NCBI GenBank assembly: GCA_903893625.1
Contig: CAITND010000242.1
Location: 1-32,261 of the forward strand
Length of the DNA: 32,261 nucleotides
Origin: an uncultured Oscillatoriales cyanobacterium
Lineage (GTDB): Bacteria; Cyanobacteriota; Cyanobacteriia; Cyanobacteriales; Microcoleaceae
Reading direction: 5' to 3'
This document shows, one piece after another, positions 6,554 through 15,128 of the stretch. Each line of letters opens with the position of its first letter. Position 1 is the first letter of the stretch. The notes beneath the pieces were generated by a model that was not told the DNA's origin, ran no database searches, and saw only the letters and a list, made by a program, of their open reading frames with translations. A program made the translations under genes and the position numbers.

Positions 6554-9319
6554 ATGACTAAACCCAGCAAACGAACATTTAGCGACAGCGCACAGAGACG
6601 AGTTAAAACTGTGTTTGCTGTGTTGTTGGGATACATCACCGATAAGAAGACTGAGGATCAGGTTGATTGGCCGGATGAATATACTGTTAAAATCGAGACG
6701 CTGACACTACAGGATCTCTGGTATCGAGTTGATAAATATATCAACTCTCAGAGCGATATAGAATTACGAATAAAGCTACAAGAAGAATTTCCTAGCGAAG
6801 AACAAGGTCAAAAAAGTAAACGTATTATCGGTGGGATCATTAACGAATATATTAAGAAAAAAAATCTGTTACCCTGTTTTATTGATGAACGAAATGATAC
6901 TGACAAAGCAACAGGCAATTGGAAATTCACCTTTAAACTTTGGCATGGAAACAGAGAAAATGACTATATTAATATGAATTTAAAAGCCTTTGAACAGGCA
7001 TGGCAAAACCATCCTGAAGCTCAACCTAAACGTTCCAAACCCTCCCAAACTCCAACCCCCGAACCTGCAACGCCCCAACCCAAAGCCGAACACCCCAACA
7101 ACTTAAATAAACACCGCAAAGCTCAATATTTTGTCGGACGAGATATCGCTGCAAAACAACTCGATGAACTCATAACCCAACATCAACAGGTTGCAATTGT
7201 TGCGGTTTCGGGGATGGGGGGAGTGGGAAAAACTGAACTCGCCCTACAATGGGCAACGACACACCTCAACAACTATCCGGGGGGAGTGTGTTGGCTAAAC
7301 GTGCAAGGGGAAAACGTCGGAATACAACTGCTGCGGTTTGCCCAAACGTTCTTCAAAGTTGAACCTCCCCCAGACTGGGAACTTGAGGAACAGTTAACCT
7401 ATTGCTGGCAATACTGGCCAGAGGGCAACGTCCTCCTCATCTTTGATGATGTCACCGACTATCGCCAACAAGTCCAACCCTACACCCCACCGGACAACCA
7501 ACGGTTTCACAGCCTGTTAACAACGCGACTCCAGTTTAGTCGGACATTGCCCCAACTATCCTTAGATATCCTCAAACCCCTGGCGGCTTGGCGGTTATTA
7601 AAGTTCTATGTCACAGAAGAACGCCTGCGCCAAAACCCTTGGGCTGCCTGTCGCCTCTGTCGGGAGTTGGGTTATTTACCCCTAGCGATAGAATTAGTGG
7701 GACGCTATCTGAACTTACATGACACCTCCTGGGAGGATATTCTGAAGCGTTTAGCCCGAAAACGCCTAGAACACCCGGCCATGAAAGATGCCGACCCCCT
7801 GATGCGTTATAGCCGAGGTGTGTATGAAGCATTTCTTCTCAGTTGGGAGGAGTTGGACGAGAACACTCAACAGTTGGGGTGTTGGTTAGGGTTATTTGCC
7901 TTAGCCCCCATTTCCCTATCTTTGGAAAATATAGAAGATGACGAACAAAAGGAGTGGTTTGAAACGGGGCTGTCTTGCTTGCGTCAATGTCATTTAATTC
8001 AGCAAATTAACCCTAATACCTATCAACTACATCCCTTAATTCGCCAATTCTTGCAAATGCAGTTAGACCAACGACCGGATAAAACCGATATTAAACGCTC
8101 TTTTATTCAAACATTAATTGCTTTTGCTCAAACCATTGAATACGAACTCACCCGTCAACAAGTTGCCGAACTTTTACCTGATATTCCCCATTTACAAGAA
8201 GTTGCAGAACTCTTAATTACCCATTTTAATAAGAATGAATTGGGAGATTTAATTGCAGATAATGAATTGGGAGATTTAATTGCAGATGAAGATTTAATTA
8301 GGCCCTTTATTTGTTTAGGTTCGTTTTATGAAAGCCAAGGGTTCTATTCCCAAGCGGAACCTTGGTTAAAACTGGGGGTGGAGGTCGCAAAAACCCTGGG
8401 TTCTCAACATCCCGATTTTGTTACCAGTTGCAATAACTTAGCAAACCTCTACGAAAGTCAAGGACGCTACAGTGAAGCCGAACCCTTATATTTAGAAGCC
8501 GTAGCCATCCACCGCCAAGCTTTATCCCCCAACCATCCTTCCTTAGCCATCAACCTCAATAACTTAGCAAACCTCTACAGAAGTCAAGGACGCTACAGTG
8601 AAGCCGAACCCTTGTATTTAGAAGCCGTAGCCATCCACCGCCAAGCTTTATCCCCCAACCATCCTTCCTTAGCCATCAACCTCAATAACTTAGCAAACCT
8701 CTACAGAAGTCAAGGACGCTACAGTGAAGCCGAACCCTTATATTTAGAAGCCGTAGACATCGACCGCCAAGCCTTATCCCCCAACCATCCTTCCCTAGCC
8801 ACCGACCTCAATAACTTAGCAAACCTCTACAGAAATCAAGGACGCTACAGTGAAGCCGAACCCTTATATTTAGAAGCCGTAGCCATCGACCGCCAAGCTT
8901 TATCCCCCAACCATCCTTCTTTAGCCACCCACCTCAATAACTTAGCAAACCTCTACTATAGTCAAGGACGCTACACCGAAGCCGAACCTTTGGATTTAGA
9001 AGCGGTAGCCATCATCCGCCAAGCCTTACCCCCCAACCATCCTTCTTTAGCCACCCACCTCAATAACTTAGCAGGACTCTACGAAAGTCAAGGACGCTAC
9101 AGTGAAGCCGAACCCTTATATTTAGAAGCGATCGCAATTCTACAAAATAGTTTAGGATCAGACCATCCTAATACTATTACTGGGCGAAATAACTTAAAAA
9201 TATTTTGGGAAGAAGGAATTAAGGCAGGGATTTTTGATATGGCGGTGTTGCAGGAAAATCCTTTATTTCGAGAATTGTTAGCTGAAGCCTTAGAATCAGA
9301 TAAATCAATTCAACCATAA
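6554..9319 (+). CDS. NLR-like STAND NTPase: novel N-domain, NB-ARC, TPR
   Basis: The 921-residue protein has the three-part build of a STAND signalling NTPase. Residues 1-150 form a charged module I do not recognise, joined by a Pro-rich linker (155-180). The NB-ARC-like core follows: FVGR at 193-196, Walker A GMGGVGKT at 220-227, Walker B VLLIFDD at 293-299, LLTTR at 321-325 and the YLPLA motif near 374. Residues about 590-890 are 42-residue TPRs of the kinesin-light-chain type. By analogy with NLRs and bacterial Avs/bNACHT proteins, the repeats would sense a ligand and the N-domain act after ATP-driven assembly; this is inference. A Uma2 gene starts 4 bases after its stop. The start ATG has only a weak upstream purine stretch. 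Confidence 0.88.
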   Translation: MTKPSKRTFSDSAQRRVKTVFAVLLGYITDKKTEDQVDWPDEYTVKIETLTLQDLWYRVDKYINSQSDIELRIKLQEEFPSEEQGQKSKRIIGGIINEYIKKKNLLPCFIDERNDTDKATGNWKFTFKLWHGNRENDYINMNLKAFEQAWQNHPEAQPKRSKPSQTPTPEPATPQPKAEHPNNLNKHRKAQYFVGRDIAAKQLDELITQHQQVAIVAVSGMGGVGKTELALQWATTHLNNYPGGVCWLNVQGENVGIQLLRFAQTFFKVEPPPDWELEEQLTYCWQYWPEGNVLLIFDDVTDYRQQVQPYTPPDNQRFHSLLTTRLQFSRTLPQLSLDILKPLAAWRLLKFYVTEERLRQNPWAACRLCRELGYLPLAIELVGRYLNLHDTSWEDILKRLARKRLEHPAMKDADPLMRYSRGVYEAFLLSWEELDENTQQLGCWLGLFALAPISLSLENIEDDEQKEWFETGLSCLRQCHLIQQINPNTYQLHPLIRQFLQMQLDQRPDKTDIKRSFIQTLIAFAQTIEYELTRQQVAELLPDIPHLQEVAELLITHFNKNELGDLIADNELGDLIADEDLIRPFICLGSFYESQGFYSQAEPWLKLGVEVAKTLGSQHPDFVTSCNNLANLYESQGRYSEAEPLYLEAVAIHRQALSPNHPSLAINLNNLANLYRSQGRYSEAEPLYLEAVAIHRQALSPNHPSLAINLNNLANLYRSQGRYSEAEPLYLEAVDIDRQALSPNHPSLATDLNNLANLYRNQGRYSEAEPLYLEAVAIDRQALSPNHPSLATHLNNLANLYYSQGRYTEAEPLDLEAVAIIRQALPPNHPSLATHLNNLAGLYESQGRYSEAEPLYLEAIAILQNSLGSDHPNTITGRNNLKIFWEEGIKAGIFDMAVLQENPLFRELLAEALESDKSIQP
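8234..8287 (+). repeat. 27-bp perfect tandem duplication inside the NLR-like gene
   Basis: A 27-base unit (8234-8260) is repeated exactly at 8261-8287, adding nine residues (NELGDLIAD) in frame just before the TPR array. Perfect identity suggests a recent slippage or unequal exchange. Confidence 0.95.
8432..9129 (+). repeat. 126-bp TPR-encoding tandem array, about 5.5 copies
   Basis: Units begin at 8432, 8558, 8684, 8810, 8936 and 9062, exactly 126 bases apart, each opening AATAACTTAGCA and coding one 42-residue TPR. The copies starting at 8432-8684 differ by only a few bases; later ones diverge slightly more. Identity includes third codon positions, so the array is recently amplified or homogenised. 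Confidence 0.93.
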
Positions 9320-9323
9320 AATT

Positions 9324-9899
9324 ATGATACAAACTGAAGATAAACCCCAAATTCAATCTCTCTCCCTAGAGGAGTTTTTAACCCAACCGGAAACCAAACC
9401 CGCCCAAGAATATATTAACGGAGTTGTTCATCAAAAACCGATGCCAAAAGGAAAACATAGTCTTATCCAAGGTCGTCTGAGTGAAACTATTAATCAAATT
9501 GGTGTATCGGCTAAAATTGCTTACAGTTTTCCTGAATTACGCTGTACTTTTGGCGGACGTTCAATTGTTCCTGATATTGTTGTTTTTGAATGGCAGAATA
9601 TCCCTTTAGATGAACAAGGAGAAATTGCCAATGATGTTACTATTGCCCCAGATTGGACAATTGAAATATTATCTCCCGACCAAAATACAACCCGTGTGAT
9701 TAATAATATTTTATTTTGTTTAAAACATCAAACCCAACTCGGTTGGTTAATAGACCCTCAAGAACGATTAGTATTAGTTTTTAAACCCAAACAAGAACCA
9801 GAAATATTTGAAGGAGAACAAATTTTACCCGTTTTAACTATATTAACAGATTATCAATTATCCGTCAATCAATTATTCAGTTGGTTAACCTTAAATTGA
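9324..9899 (+). CDS. Uma2 family protein (DUF820), partner of the NLR-like gene
   Basis: This 191-residue protein is a full-length Uma2 member with a PD-(D/E)XK nuclease-like fold. It shows the opening EEFLTQPETKPAQEYINGVV, then KGKHSLIQGRL, SFPELRCTFGGRSIVPDIVV with the conserved PD, and APDWTIEILSPDQNTTRV with the Glu, followed by LGWLIDP and LVVFKP-type strands. The catalytic pattern looks intact. The ATG comes 4 bases after the NLR-like stop with no separate promoter, so the two are almost certainly co-transcribed and may be translationally coupled. Its last 9 bases overlap the end of the convergent SbcC-like gene. A role as effector of the NLR-like protein is speculative. Confidence 0.87.
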   Translation: MIQTEDKPQIQSLSLEEFLTQPETKPAQEYINGVVHQKPMPKGKHSLIQGRLSETINQIGVSAKIAYSFPELRCTFGGRSIVPDIVVFEWQNIPLDEQGEIANDVTIAPDWTIEILSPDQNTTRVINNILFCLKHQTQLGWLIDPQERLVLVFKPKQEPEIFEGEQILPVLTILTDYQLSVNQLFSWLTLN

Positions 9900-12800
9900 T
9901 AGGTAAATTTGAGAACCTTGGCTAGTTTTATGAACCTCAATTCTAGCTTGAAAAGCTTCTTTTAAACTGGGAATATGGGTAACAGTCAAAATACAAGCAA
10001 AATCAGAAGCGATCGCATTAATAGCCGCAATTAATCGATCGCAACCTTCCGCATCTTGAGTTCCAAAACCTTCATCAATAATTAACATTTGTAGAGAAGT
10101 TCCCGCCCGTTGTGCTAATAGTTTAGCTAGGGCTAACCGAATGGCAAAATTAATTCTAAAGGCTTCCCCCCCGGAATAGGTTTCATAGGAACGAGTTCCC
10201 CGCGCATCTGCTATTAAAATTTCTAAGGTTTCAATCATTTTAGGGGTATTTTTTGAGGATTTACTTCCCCGTCCGCTAGTACGTTGGGTGACAAATTGAA
10301 CATGGAGTTGATTAGCAGATAATCGAGATAAAATTTGATTGGTTTCTGCTTCTAATTGGGGTAAAACATTCTCAATCATTAGGGCTTGAATCCCATTTTT
10401 ACCAAAGGCTTTTCCTAATTCATCATAAACTCGATATTGACGGCGGGCGGTGTCTAATTGGGTTTTAAGTTCGATTTGTTGAGCGTTTAAATTGTCTAAT
10501 TGAGTTTGTTGTTGTTGTAAACTTCCGAATTGACCTAAATGACTATCTAATTTTAGCTGTTGTTGTTGAATTAACTGCTCTAATTGTTTTAATGATTCTG
10601 TCGGGTCGGGAGTTTCTTTTAATTGTTGTTGTAATAGTTCAATTTGTCCTTGAATTGCTTGTAAGTTTTTTACCCGTTCTTGGGTGATGGTTTCTAATTC
10701 TTGAAGGCGTTTTTGTAGGATGGGATATTGTTGTTTGGCTTGGTTTAATTGTTCGGTACGAGTTAACCAAATTTGAGCTTGACGCAATTCTGTACGGATG
10801 CGATTATGCTCCTCAACATTATAACCCATTTGGTTAATTTTTTGCTCTAAAATTATAATTTTTTGTTGAATTTCAGAATTATTTTTTTGTTCGGTTAAGG
10901 TTTTAGTTAAGGATTGAATTTGGGTTTCTAATTCTGGTTTTTGAGTATTAATTTTCGTTAATTTATCTTGAGCATCTCGAATTTGACTATATTTAATTTC
11001 CGCCCAACGCCACCGTTTTTCCTCATTTCTGGCTAACGCATGGCTTTGTTCATTATAATTTAGTTGACTTAATTTCTGCTCTAAATCCTGTAATTCTGCA
11101 TATAAATCCGTTGCATAATTACCCGTATCTAAAATATTTTGAACCGCTTTTTCTTCTAAAATTAGTTGTTGTAATTGTTGTTCATCCTGATCTAATCCTT
11201 CTAACTGAGCTTGAATTTTTCCTCGGTGTTCTCGCAATTCTTCATAAGGTAATAAATCCTCTTGAATTTGTCGATATTCTTCCTGTAAAATCTTAATTTC
11301 TCGATCCGCAACCACTAACTGTTCATGGACAACCCAAATTTGATTTCTGAATTCCTGTTGTTGGTTTTGATGTTTAGAAATAACCAAATTCCAGTGATGT
11401 TCGTCTAGGGGGCGATCGCAAAGTGGACAAGGGGGAAACTGCGATCGCAATAACGGTAATTCGGCGGTTTCTGTTTCCTCGGATTCCGATTTTGATAATA
11501 GTTGAATCTTCTGATCTAGTTCAACTAATTTTTCTTCATAATCCCGTTTAACAGTATTCAAGCGGTCGATAAAATTATGGCGCTCTTGTCCCTTTTCTCG
11601 AACTCGTATTTGATAAACTTTTTTCTTATCCAGTTCGATAATTTTATTGACAATAGTTTGTGATTGTTGTTCTAATTGGGGGCGATGTTGTTTGATGGTA
11701 CGTTGCAATTTTCCGACGGAGGTTTTTAATTCCTCTAACCGTGCTTGTTGACGAGATTGGGCGCGGTCTAACTCCGTTTGTAGGCGTTGACGCTGTTGTA
11801 AAATGGGAGTAACTTCTAATTGTAATTGATCAAACTGAGTCAAACGATTTCTAGCGGTTTGTAACTGTTCTAATCCGGCTTCAATATCAGTTTTTTGGCT
11901 TAAAATTTGTAAGTAATCTTGTTCCTGTTGAGTTAACGCTTCTAAACGAGCTTGTAGACTTTGAATTTGCTGCTGTAGGGTGTTGAGATGTTGGCGTTGT
12001 TGTTCTTGTAATTGTTGGCGTTGTTGTTGGGAATCTTGATAGATTTTAAATTGAGCCGATAGGGTTTCTTCGGTGGTTTGTAGGGTGATAAAATTATTAT
12101 ATCCGGTTTGAATTTCTGTTTCTTGTTGTAATACTGCTTCTAATTCTTGACGTTGCTGTTGAGTTGTGGCTAATTCCTGTTGTAGTCGGCGATAATCTTG
12201 AGCAAAAGTTTGATGCTGTTGTTGTTGTCCGGTTAGTAATTTTTCCCAAGATTGACGATGATGTTGTTGGGATTGTAACTGTTGATATTGATCTCGGTCT
12301 TGGGTTTGTTTTTCTTGAAGATGATCAATAGTGTTTTGTAGTTGAATAATATCCTGTTCTAATTGACCTTTTTGGTCAATTTGAGCTTGATTGTTAGTTA
12401 AAGTTTGTTCTAAAATTTCTGCTTGGGATTTATAACTTTTGGCTGAGTCTTTGGCTTTTTCTGATAAGCCATCATATTGATTTAATTTTAACAAACTCGC
12501 CAGAATTTCTTTGCGTTCTGCTGGACGTTTGATCATGAATTCATCCGCTTTTCCTTGACGCAAATAAGCGGAATTAGTAAAAGTATCGTAATCTAATTTT
12601 AAGTAGTCTATAATTTTCTGTTGGGTGGCTAATATTCCCTTTTCTGTGAGGGTGCGAAACTTGATTTTATCTAAATCTTCAATTTCTTGTAAAACGGTGG
12701 TTGCTACTTGAAATTCTAAGGCTCCTGATTGACCTCGGCGGCGGTTACGAATCACCCGATATAAGTTTCCCTGACTAATAAATATAAAATCAACCTGGGT

Positions 12801-13001
12801 TTCTAATTCTCCCATATAGATAATATCATCCTTCGATTCTGCCCGACTCTCCCCCCAAATTGCCCAAGCCATTGCTTCTAATAAAGATGACTTTCCCGAC
12901 CCGTTGGAACCGCAAATACAAGCGGTATGTAATCCACTAAAATCTAGGGTCGCTTCTCGGTAGCTGAGGAAATTTTTTAGGGTCAGTTTTTGTGGAATCA
13001 T
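9891..13001 (-). CDS. sbcC: SbcC/Rad50-like SMC-type ATPase
   Basis: The 1036-residue protein is an SbcC/Rad50-type ATPase, the partner of the SbcD/Mre11 nuclease in processing DNA ends and hairpins. The N-terminal half-site carries Walker A GSNGSGKSS (about 31-39). Long Gln-rich coiled coils run from about 170 to 870, interrupted by the zinc hook CPLC near residue 524. The C-terminal half-site has the ABC signature TYSGGEAFR (about 941-949), Walker B LIIDEGFGTQD (973-983) and the switch histidine in TVTHIPS. All key motifs are present, so it should be functional. No sbcD is adjacent. It converges on the Uma2 gene with a 9-base overlap. No good Shine-Dalgarno precedes the ATG. Confidence 0.92.
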   Translation of the reverse strand: MIPQKLTLKNFLSYREATLDFSGLHTACICGSNGSGKSSLLEAMAWAIWGESRAESKDDIIYMGELETQVDFIFISQGNLYRVIRNRRRGQSGALEFQVATTVLQEIEDLDKIKFRTLTEKGILATQQKIIDYLKLDYDTFTNSAYLRQGKADEFMIKRPAERKEILASLLKLNQYDGLSEKAKDSAKSYKSQAEILEQTLTNNQAQIDQKGQLEQDIIQLQNTIDHLQEKQTQDRDQYQQLQSQQHHRQSWEKLLTGQQQQHQTFAQDYRRLQQELATTQQQRQELEAVLQQETEIQTGYNNFITLQTTEETLSAQFKIYQDSQQQRQQLQEQQRQHLNTLQQQIQSLQARLEALTQQEQDYLQILSQKTDIEAGLEQLQTARNRLTQFDQLQLEVTPILQQRQRLQTELDRAQSRQQARLEELKTSVGKLQRTIKQHRPQLEQQSQTIVNKIIELDKKKVYQIRVREKGQERHNFIDRLNTVKRDYEEKLVELDQKIQLLSKSESEETETAELPLLRSQFPPCPLCDRPLDEHHWNLVISKHQNQQQEFRNQIWVVHEQLVVADREIKILQEEYRQIQEDLLPYEELREHRGKIQAQLEGLDQDEQQLQQLILEEKAVQNILDTGNYATDLYAELQDLEQKLSQLNYNEQSHALARNEEKRWRWAEIKYSQIRDAQDKLTKINTQKPELETQIQSLTKTLTEQKNNSEIQQKIIILEQKINQMGYNVEEHNRIRTELRQAQIWLTRTEQLNQAKQQYPILQKRLQELETITQERVKNLQAIQGQIELLQQQLKETPDPTESLKQLEQLIQQQQLKLDSHLGQFGSLQQQQTQLDNLNAQQIELKTQLDTARRQYRVYDELGKAFGKNGIQALMIENVLPQLEAETNQILSRLSANQLHVQFVTQRTSGRGSKSSKNTPKMIETLEILIADARGTRSYETYSGGEAFRINFAIRLALAKLLAQRAGTSLQMLIIDEGFGTQDAEGCDRLIAAINAIASDFACILTVTHIPSLKEAFQARIEVHKTSQGSQIYLSI

Positions 13002-13101
13002 AGGTCATAACTTGCTCTTGACGGAGATAAGTTTAGGAGTTGGCTGCATTCATCAATCTTATATTAACGCAATTTGTGTTAGTTGGACTACAACAAAAAT
13101 A

Positions 13102-13202
13102 AGTAGGTAGCCCTAAATAAACGTTAAACCTGAAAAAGTGAATTTCTTACACGGAGAGACTTACAGCGTTTGTCATTTGACGCTTAATTACACCTACCTA
13201 CT
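13102..13202. mobile_element. 101-bp MITE-like element with terminal inverted repeats
   Basis: AGTAGGTAG (13102-13110) and CTACCTACT (13194-13202) are perfect inverted ends, and the match extends to about 21 of 27 positions inward. The element is short, non-coding and sits between genes, the usual form of a non-autonomous MITE. Its right end lies exactly where homology of the adjacent kinase fragment begins. I see no clear target duplication. Confidence 0.65.
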
Positions 13203-13408
13203 ACGATACCGCACCGGTTTTAGGGTTAGCCGATGCTAATTTATTAGCTCCTCATACCGATGGGTTAATGATGGTTGTGGGTTTAGGAAAAACCGACCGA
13301 TAAGCCTTTAGTTTAGCTTTAACAGGACTTAACACCGCCGGGGTTCCCGTGTTAGGAATGGTTGCCAATGGGGATAAACAAGAAACCCATTATTATCGGG
13401 ATTATTAA
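13199..13408 (+). pseudogene. Fragment of a BY-kinase (Wzc-like) C-terminus
   Basis: Read from about 13202, the frame gives YDTAPVLGLADANLLA, then DGLMMVVGLGKTDR, a TAA stop, and after it AFSLALTGLNTAGVPVLGMV and a final YYRDY before TAA. This is the C-terminal end of the ATPase domain of bacterial tyrosine autokinases for exopolysaccharide export (the Wzc/CpsD type), including the DTAP Walker B-like segment. Only about 70 residues remain of a protein normally near 700. It lacks its 5' part, which stops at the MITE, and has one in-frame stop. It is a dead relic; no capsule genes are nearby. Confidence 0.82.
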
Positions 13409-13506
13409 AAGAGCAGGGGAAGCCGGGGGAGAAATTTGGTAGGGAGGCTCACCACTATAAGTTTTTATCAATATTATCCGCAGTTCAAGGTGCGATCTCT
13501 CTACAC

Positions 13507-13543
13507 AAAAATACTCCACTATAAAGTTTAGTGGAGTATTTTT
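13507..13543 (-). terminator. Strong terminator after the AAA ATPase gene
   Basis: A perfect 15-base stem (13507-13521 with 13529-13543; core ATACTCCACTA) encloses a 7-base loop. A runs and T runs on both flanks allow termination in either direction. It lies 18 bases past the minus-strand stop at 13561. Between it and the kinase fragment (13409-13506) I see no gene. Confidence 0.85.
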
Positions 13544-13560
13544 AATCAATTCATGAACAA

Positions 13561-14727
13561 TTAAAATGTACCAGACTTATTATGCCCATTTTGATTGTTG
13601 TTTTTCCCTTCAGGTTGAGACAAAGCTAATGTAACTTTCTGACGGACTTCTTCTTCCTCCTCTGGGTTAAGTTTTTCTTTTTCAGTAGCTAACCGTTCTG
13701 CTTTTTTACGCTCGGTTGCTTCTTGTAAATCTTTCAGAGTAATAATCCCTTTTCTGGGATCTTTCCCCTCTCTTTTAGCTTTTAGGGCAGCACGGTTCGC
13801 GGCATCAATTACCGCTTCTCGAATTTCGCGTCCACAAACATCCTCAATTTTTGCTAATTTATCAACTGAGACATCATCAGCCAGAGGTAATTTAGCGGGT
13901 AAATGACGTTGCCAAATTTCACGGCGACATTTTTCATCGGGCATTGGGAAGTGGATATGACGTACCCGTGTATTAAAAGCTTTATCGTAATTTTCAACCA
14001 AATTTGTAGCAAAAATTACGATACCTTGAAACTCTTCTAAACAGATTAACAATTGACTTCTCATTGAGTTAATTGCTTGTTCAGAACCTGTGTTAACGTC
14101 AGTTAATCTTTTGGATAATAATGAATCAGCTTCATCAATGAATAATAAAGCTTGATCCCGCTGTGCAGCGTAAAAGATTGCCTTCAGTCTTTTTGGCCCT
14201 TCTCCGTGAAATTTACTTTCGATATCAGCGTAACTTGCCTTTAAAATTGGCTTGCCTAAACGTTGTGCAATTGCGTGTGCTGTTAAGGTTTTTCCCGTTC
14301 CTGATGGGCCATGATAATTGAGAATGGTATGTGGATAAGGCTGAATTTCCTTTAATCTCCAATCTTCATAAACAATAGATTCTACCTCAATTGCGTCAAC
14401 AGCATACAACAAGTTATCAGCTAATTCTTCTGACAAGACTAATTGTTTAAAAGAATAAATAGGCTGTTGGGAATGGTATTGTTGAGCCAGTTTTTGGGTT
14501 GATTCTTCATCATCTTTGCCTCCTTCCTGGCTACTATTCTTTGAGGTTGCAGAAAAGTGATTTTGTGAATTGGGGGTTTCACTAAAAACCAGTTCTGCTT
14601 GATACCCAGTATTTTTTAACCCATCAATAGCACGAGTCAGGCGGGTACGAAAAACAGCCATTTCTGGTTCTGGCATATTATCTAATCGACCAGAAATATG
14701 AATCTTTATGGGATTGTCATTTTTCAT
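13561..14727 (-). CDS. AAA family ATPase
   Basis: The 388-residue protein is a single-ring classical AAA ATPase, in sequence closest to the Vps4/katanin/FtsH-like type rather than MoxR. Walker A GPSGTGKT is at 140-147, the pore-loop-like KASYADIESKFHGEG at about 163-177, Walker B LLFIDEAD at 194-201, sensor 1 FATN at 239-242 and the arginine fingers in NTRVRHI at 252-258. A small helical lid and a charged Lys/Glu tail follow. Residues 1-130 are a separate N-domain that would choose the substrate; I do not recognise it. It is the last gene of a three-gene operon with a membrane protein and an unknown soluble protein, so it may remodel or extract one of them. Confidence 0.87.
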   Translation of the reverse strand: MKNDNPIKIHISGRLDNMPEPEMAVFRTRLTRAIDGLKNTGYQAELVFSETPNSQNHFSATSKNSSQEGGKDDEESTQKLAQQYHSQQPIYSFKQLVLSEELADNLLYAVDAIEVESIVYEDWRLKEIQPYPHTILNYHGPSGTGKTLTAHAIAQRLGKPILKASYADIESKFHGEGPKRLKAIFYAAQRDQALLFIDEADSLLSKRLTDVNTGSEQAINSMRSQLLICLEEFQGIVIFATNLVENYDKAFNTRVRHIHFPMPDEKCRREIWQRHLPAKLPLADDVSVDKLAKIEDVCGREIREAVIDAANRAALKAKREGKDPRKGIITLKDLQEATERKKAERLATEKEKLNPEEEEEVRQKVTLALSQPEGKNNNQNGHNKSGTF

Positions 14728-14765
14728 CTCGAAAATATCTCCTATTTGTCAAGGATTTAAAAGAT

Positions 14766-14789
14766 AGGGGATGAAGGTAAGCATCCCCT
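14766..14789 (-). terminator. Intra-operon hairpin, terminator or attenuator
   Basis: AGGGGATG (14766-14773) and CATCCCCT (14782-14789) form an 8-base perfect stem with an 8-base loop, followed on the minus strand by ATCTTTT. It lies between the membrane protein stop (14807) and the AAA start (14727), and could reduce AAA expression relative to the upstream genes. Confidence 0.65.
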
Positions 14790-14806
14790 CTTACTAGCAG
14801 ATTAGG

Positions 14807-15118
14807 TTAGCTAATCAACAGCACATCACATTGATTGAGTTTTGAACTTGTAGTAGAATCGACCTTTTCAGCTTTGATTTTCCAAGCTCCACGCACTTTT
14901 TGAGTTCGCTTATTCCAAACTCCTTCAACGTGAGTACAGTTTCCAGAAGCAATGGCTTTAGTAACAAACCCTACATCTTGCTCATCTACATAATTATTTG
15001 TTTCCCATTCCTCAAGCAACTCAACTAAAGCAACAATAGTCAGTAGGTAGATGAAGACGATGTATGCACCAAGGAGCAAACTACCAATTGCTAATAAAAT
15101 CATAGAGACAGGTTCCAT
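14807..15118 (-). CDS. Small membrane protein of the AAA cassette
   Basis: This encodes 103 residues, starting at the ATG at 15116-15118, which has AAGGAGG 6 bases upstream; a TTG seven codons earlier lacks one. Residues about 5-38 form one long or two tightly packed hydrophobic segments (MILLAIGSLLLGAYIVFIYL...). The remaining 60 are soluble and beta-rich, with WNKRTQKVRGAWKIKAEKVD and two cysteines. The family is not recognised. The ribosome site overlaps the stop codon of the upstream gene, which points to translational coupling. It probably anchors the cassette at the membrane, with the AAA ATPase as cytoplasmic partner; that is inferred from gene order only. Confidence 0.75.
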   Translation of the reverse strand: MEPVSMILLAIGSLLLGAYIVFIYLLTIVALVELLEEWETNNYVDEQDVGFVTKAIASGNCTHVEGVWNKRTQKVRGAWKIKAEKVDSTTSSKLNQCDVLLIS

Positions 15119-15128
15119 TTTTTCCTCC

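Noticed and set aside
9891-13001. Search for an sbcD partner in the adjacent sequence
   Set aside because: Neither neighbour has Mre11/SbcD phosphoesterase motifs. The upstream side holds only a MITE and a kinase relic, so a partner must lie elsewhere.
13352-13549. Minus-strand frame of 65 codons between the kinase relic and the AAA gene
   Set aside because: It overlaps the kinase relic and the terminator stem, has no ribosome site and resembles no protein.
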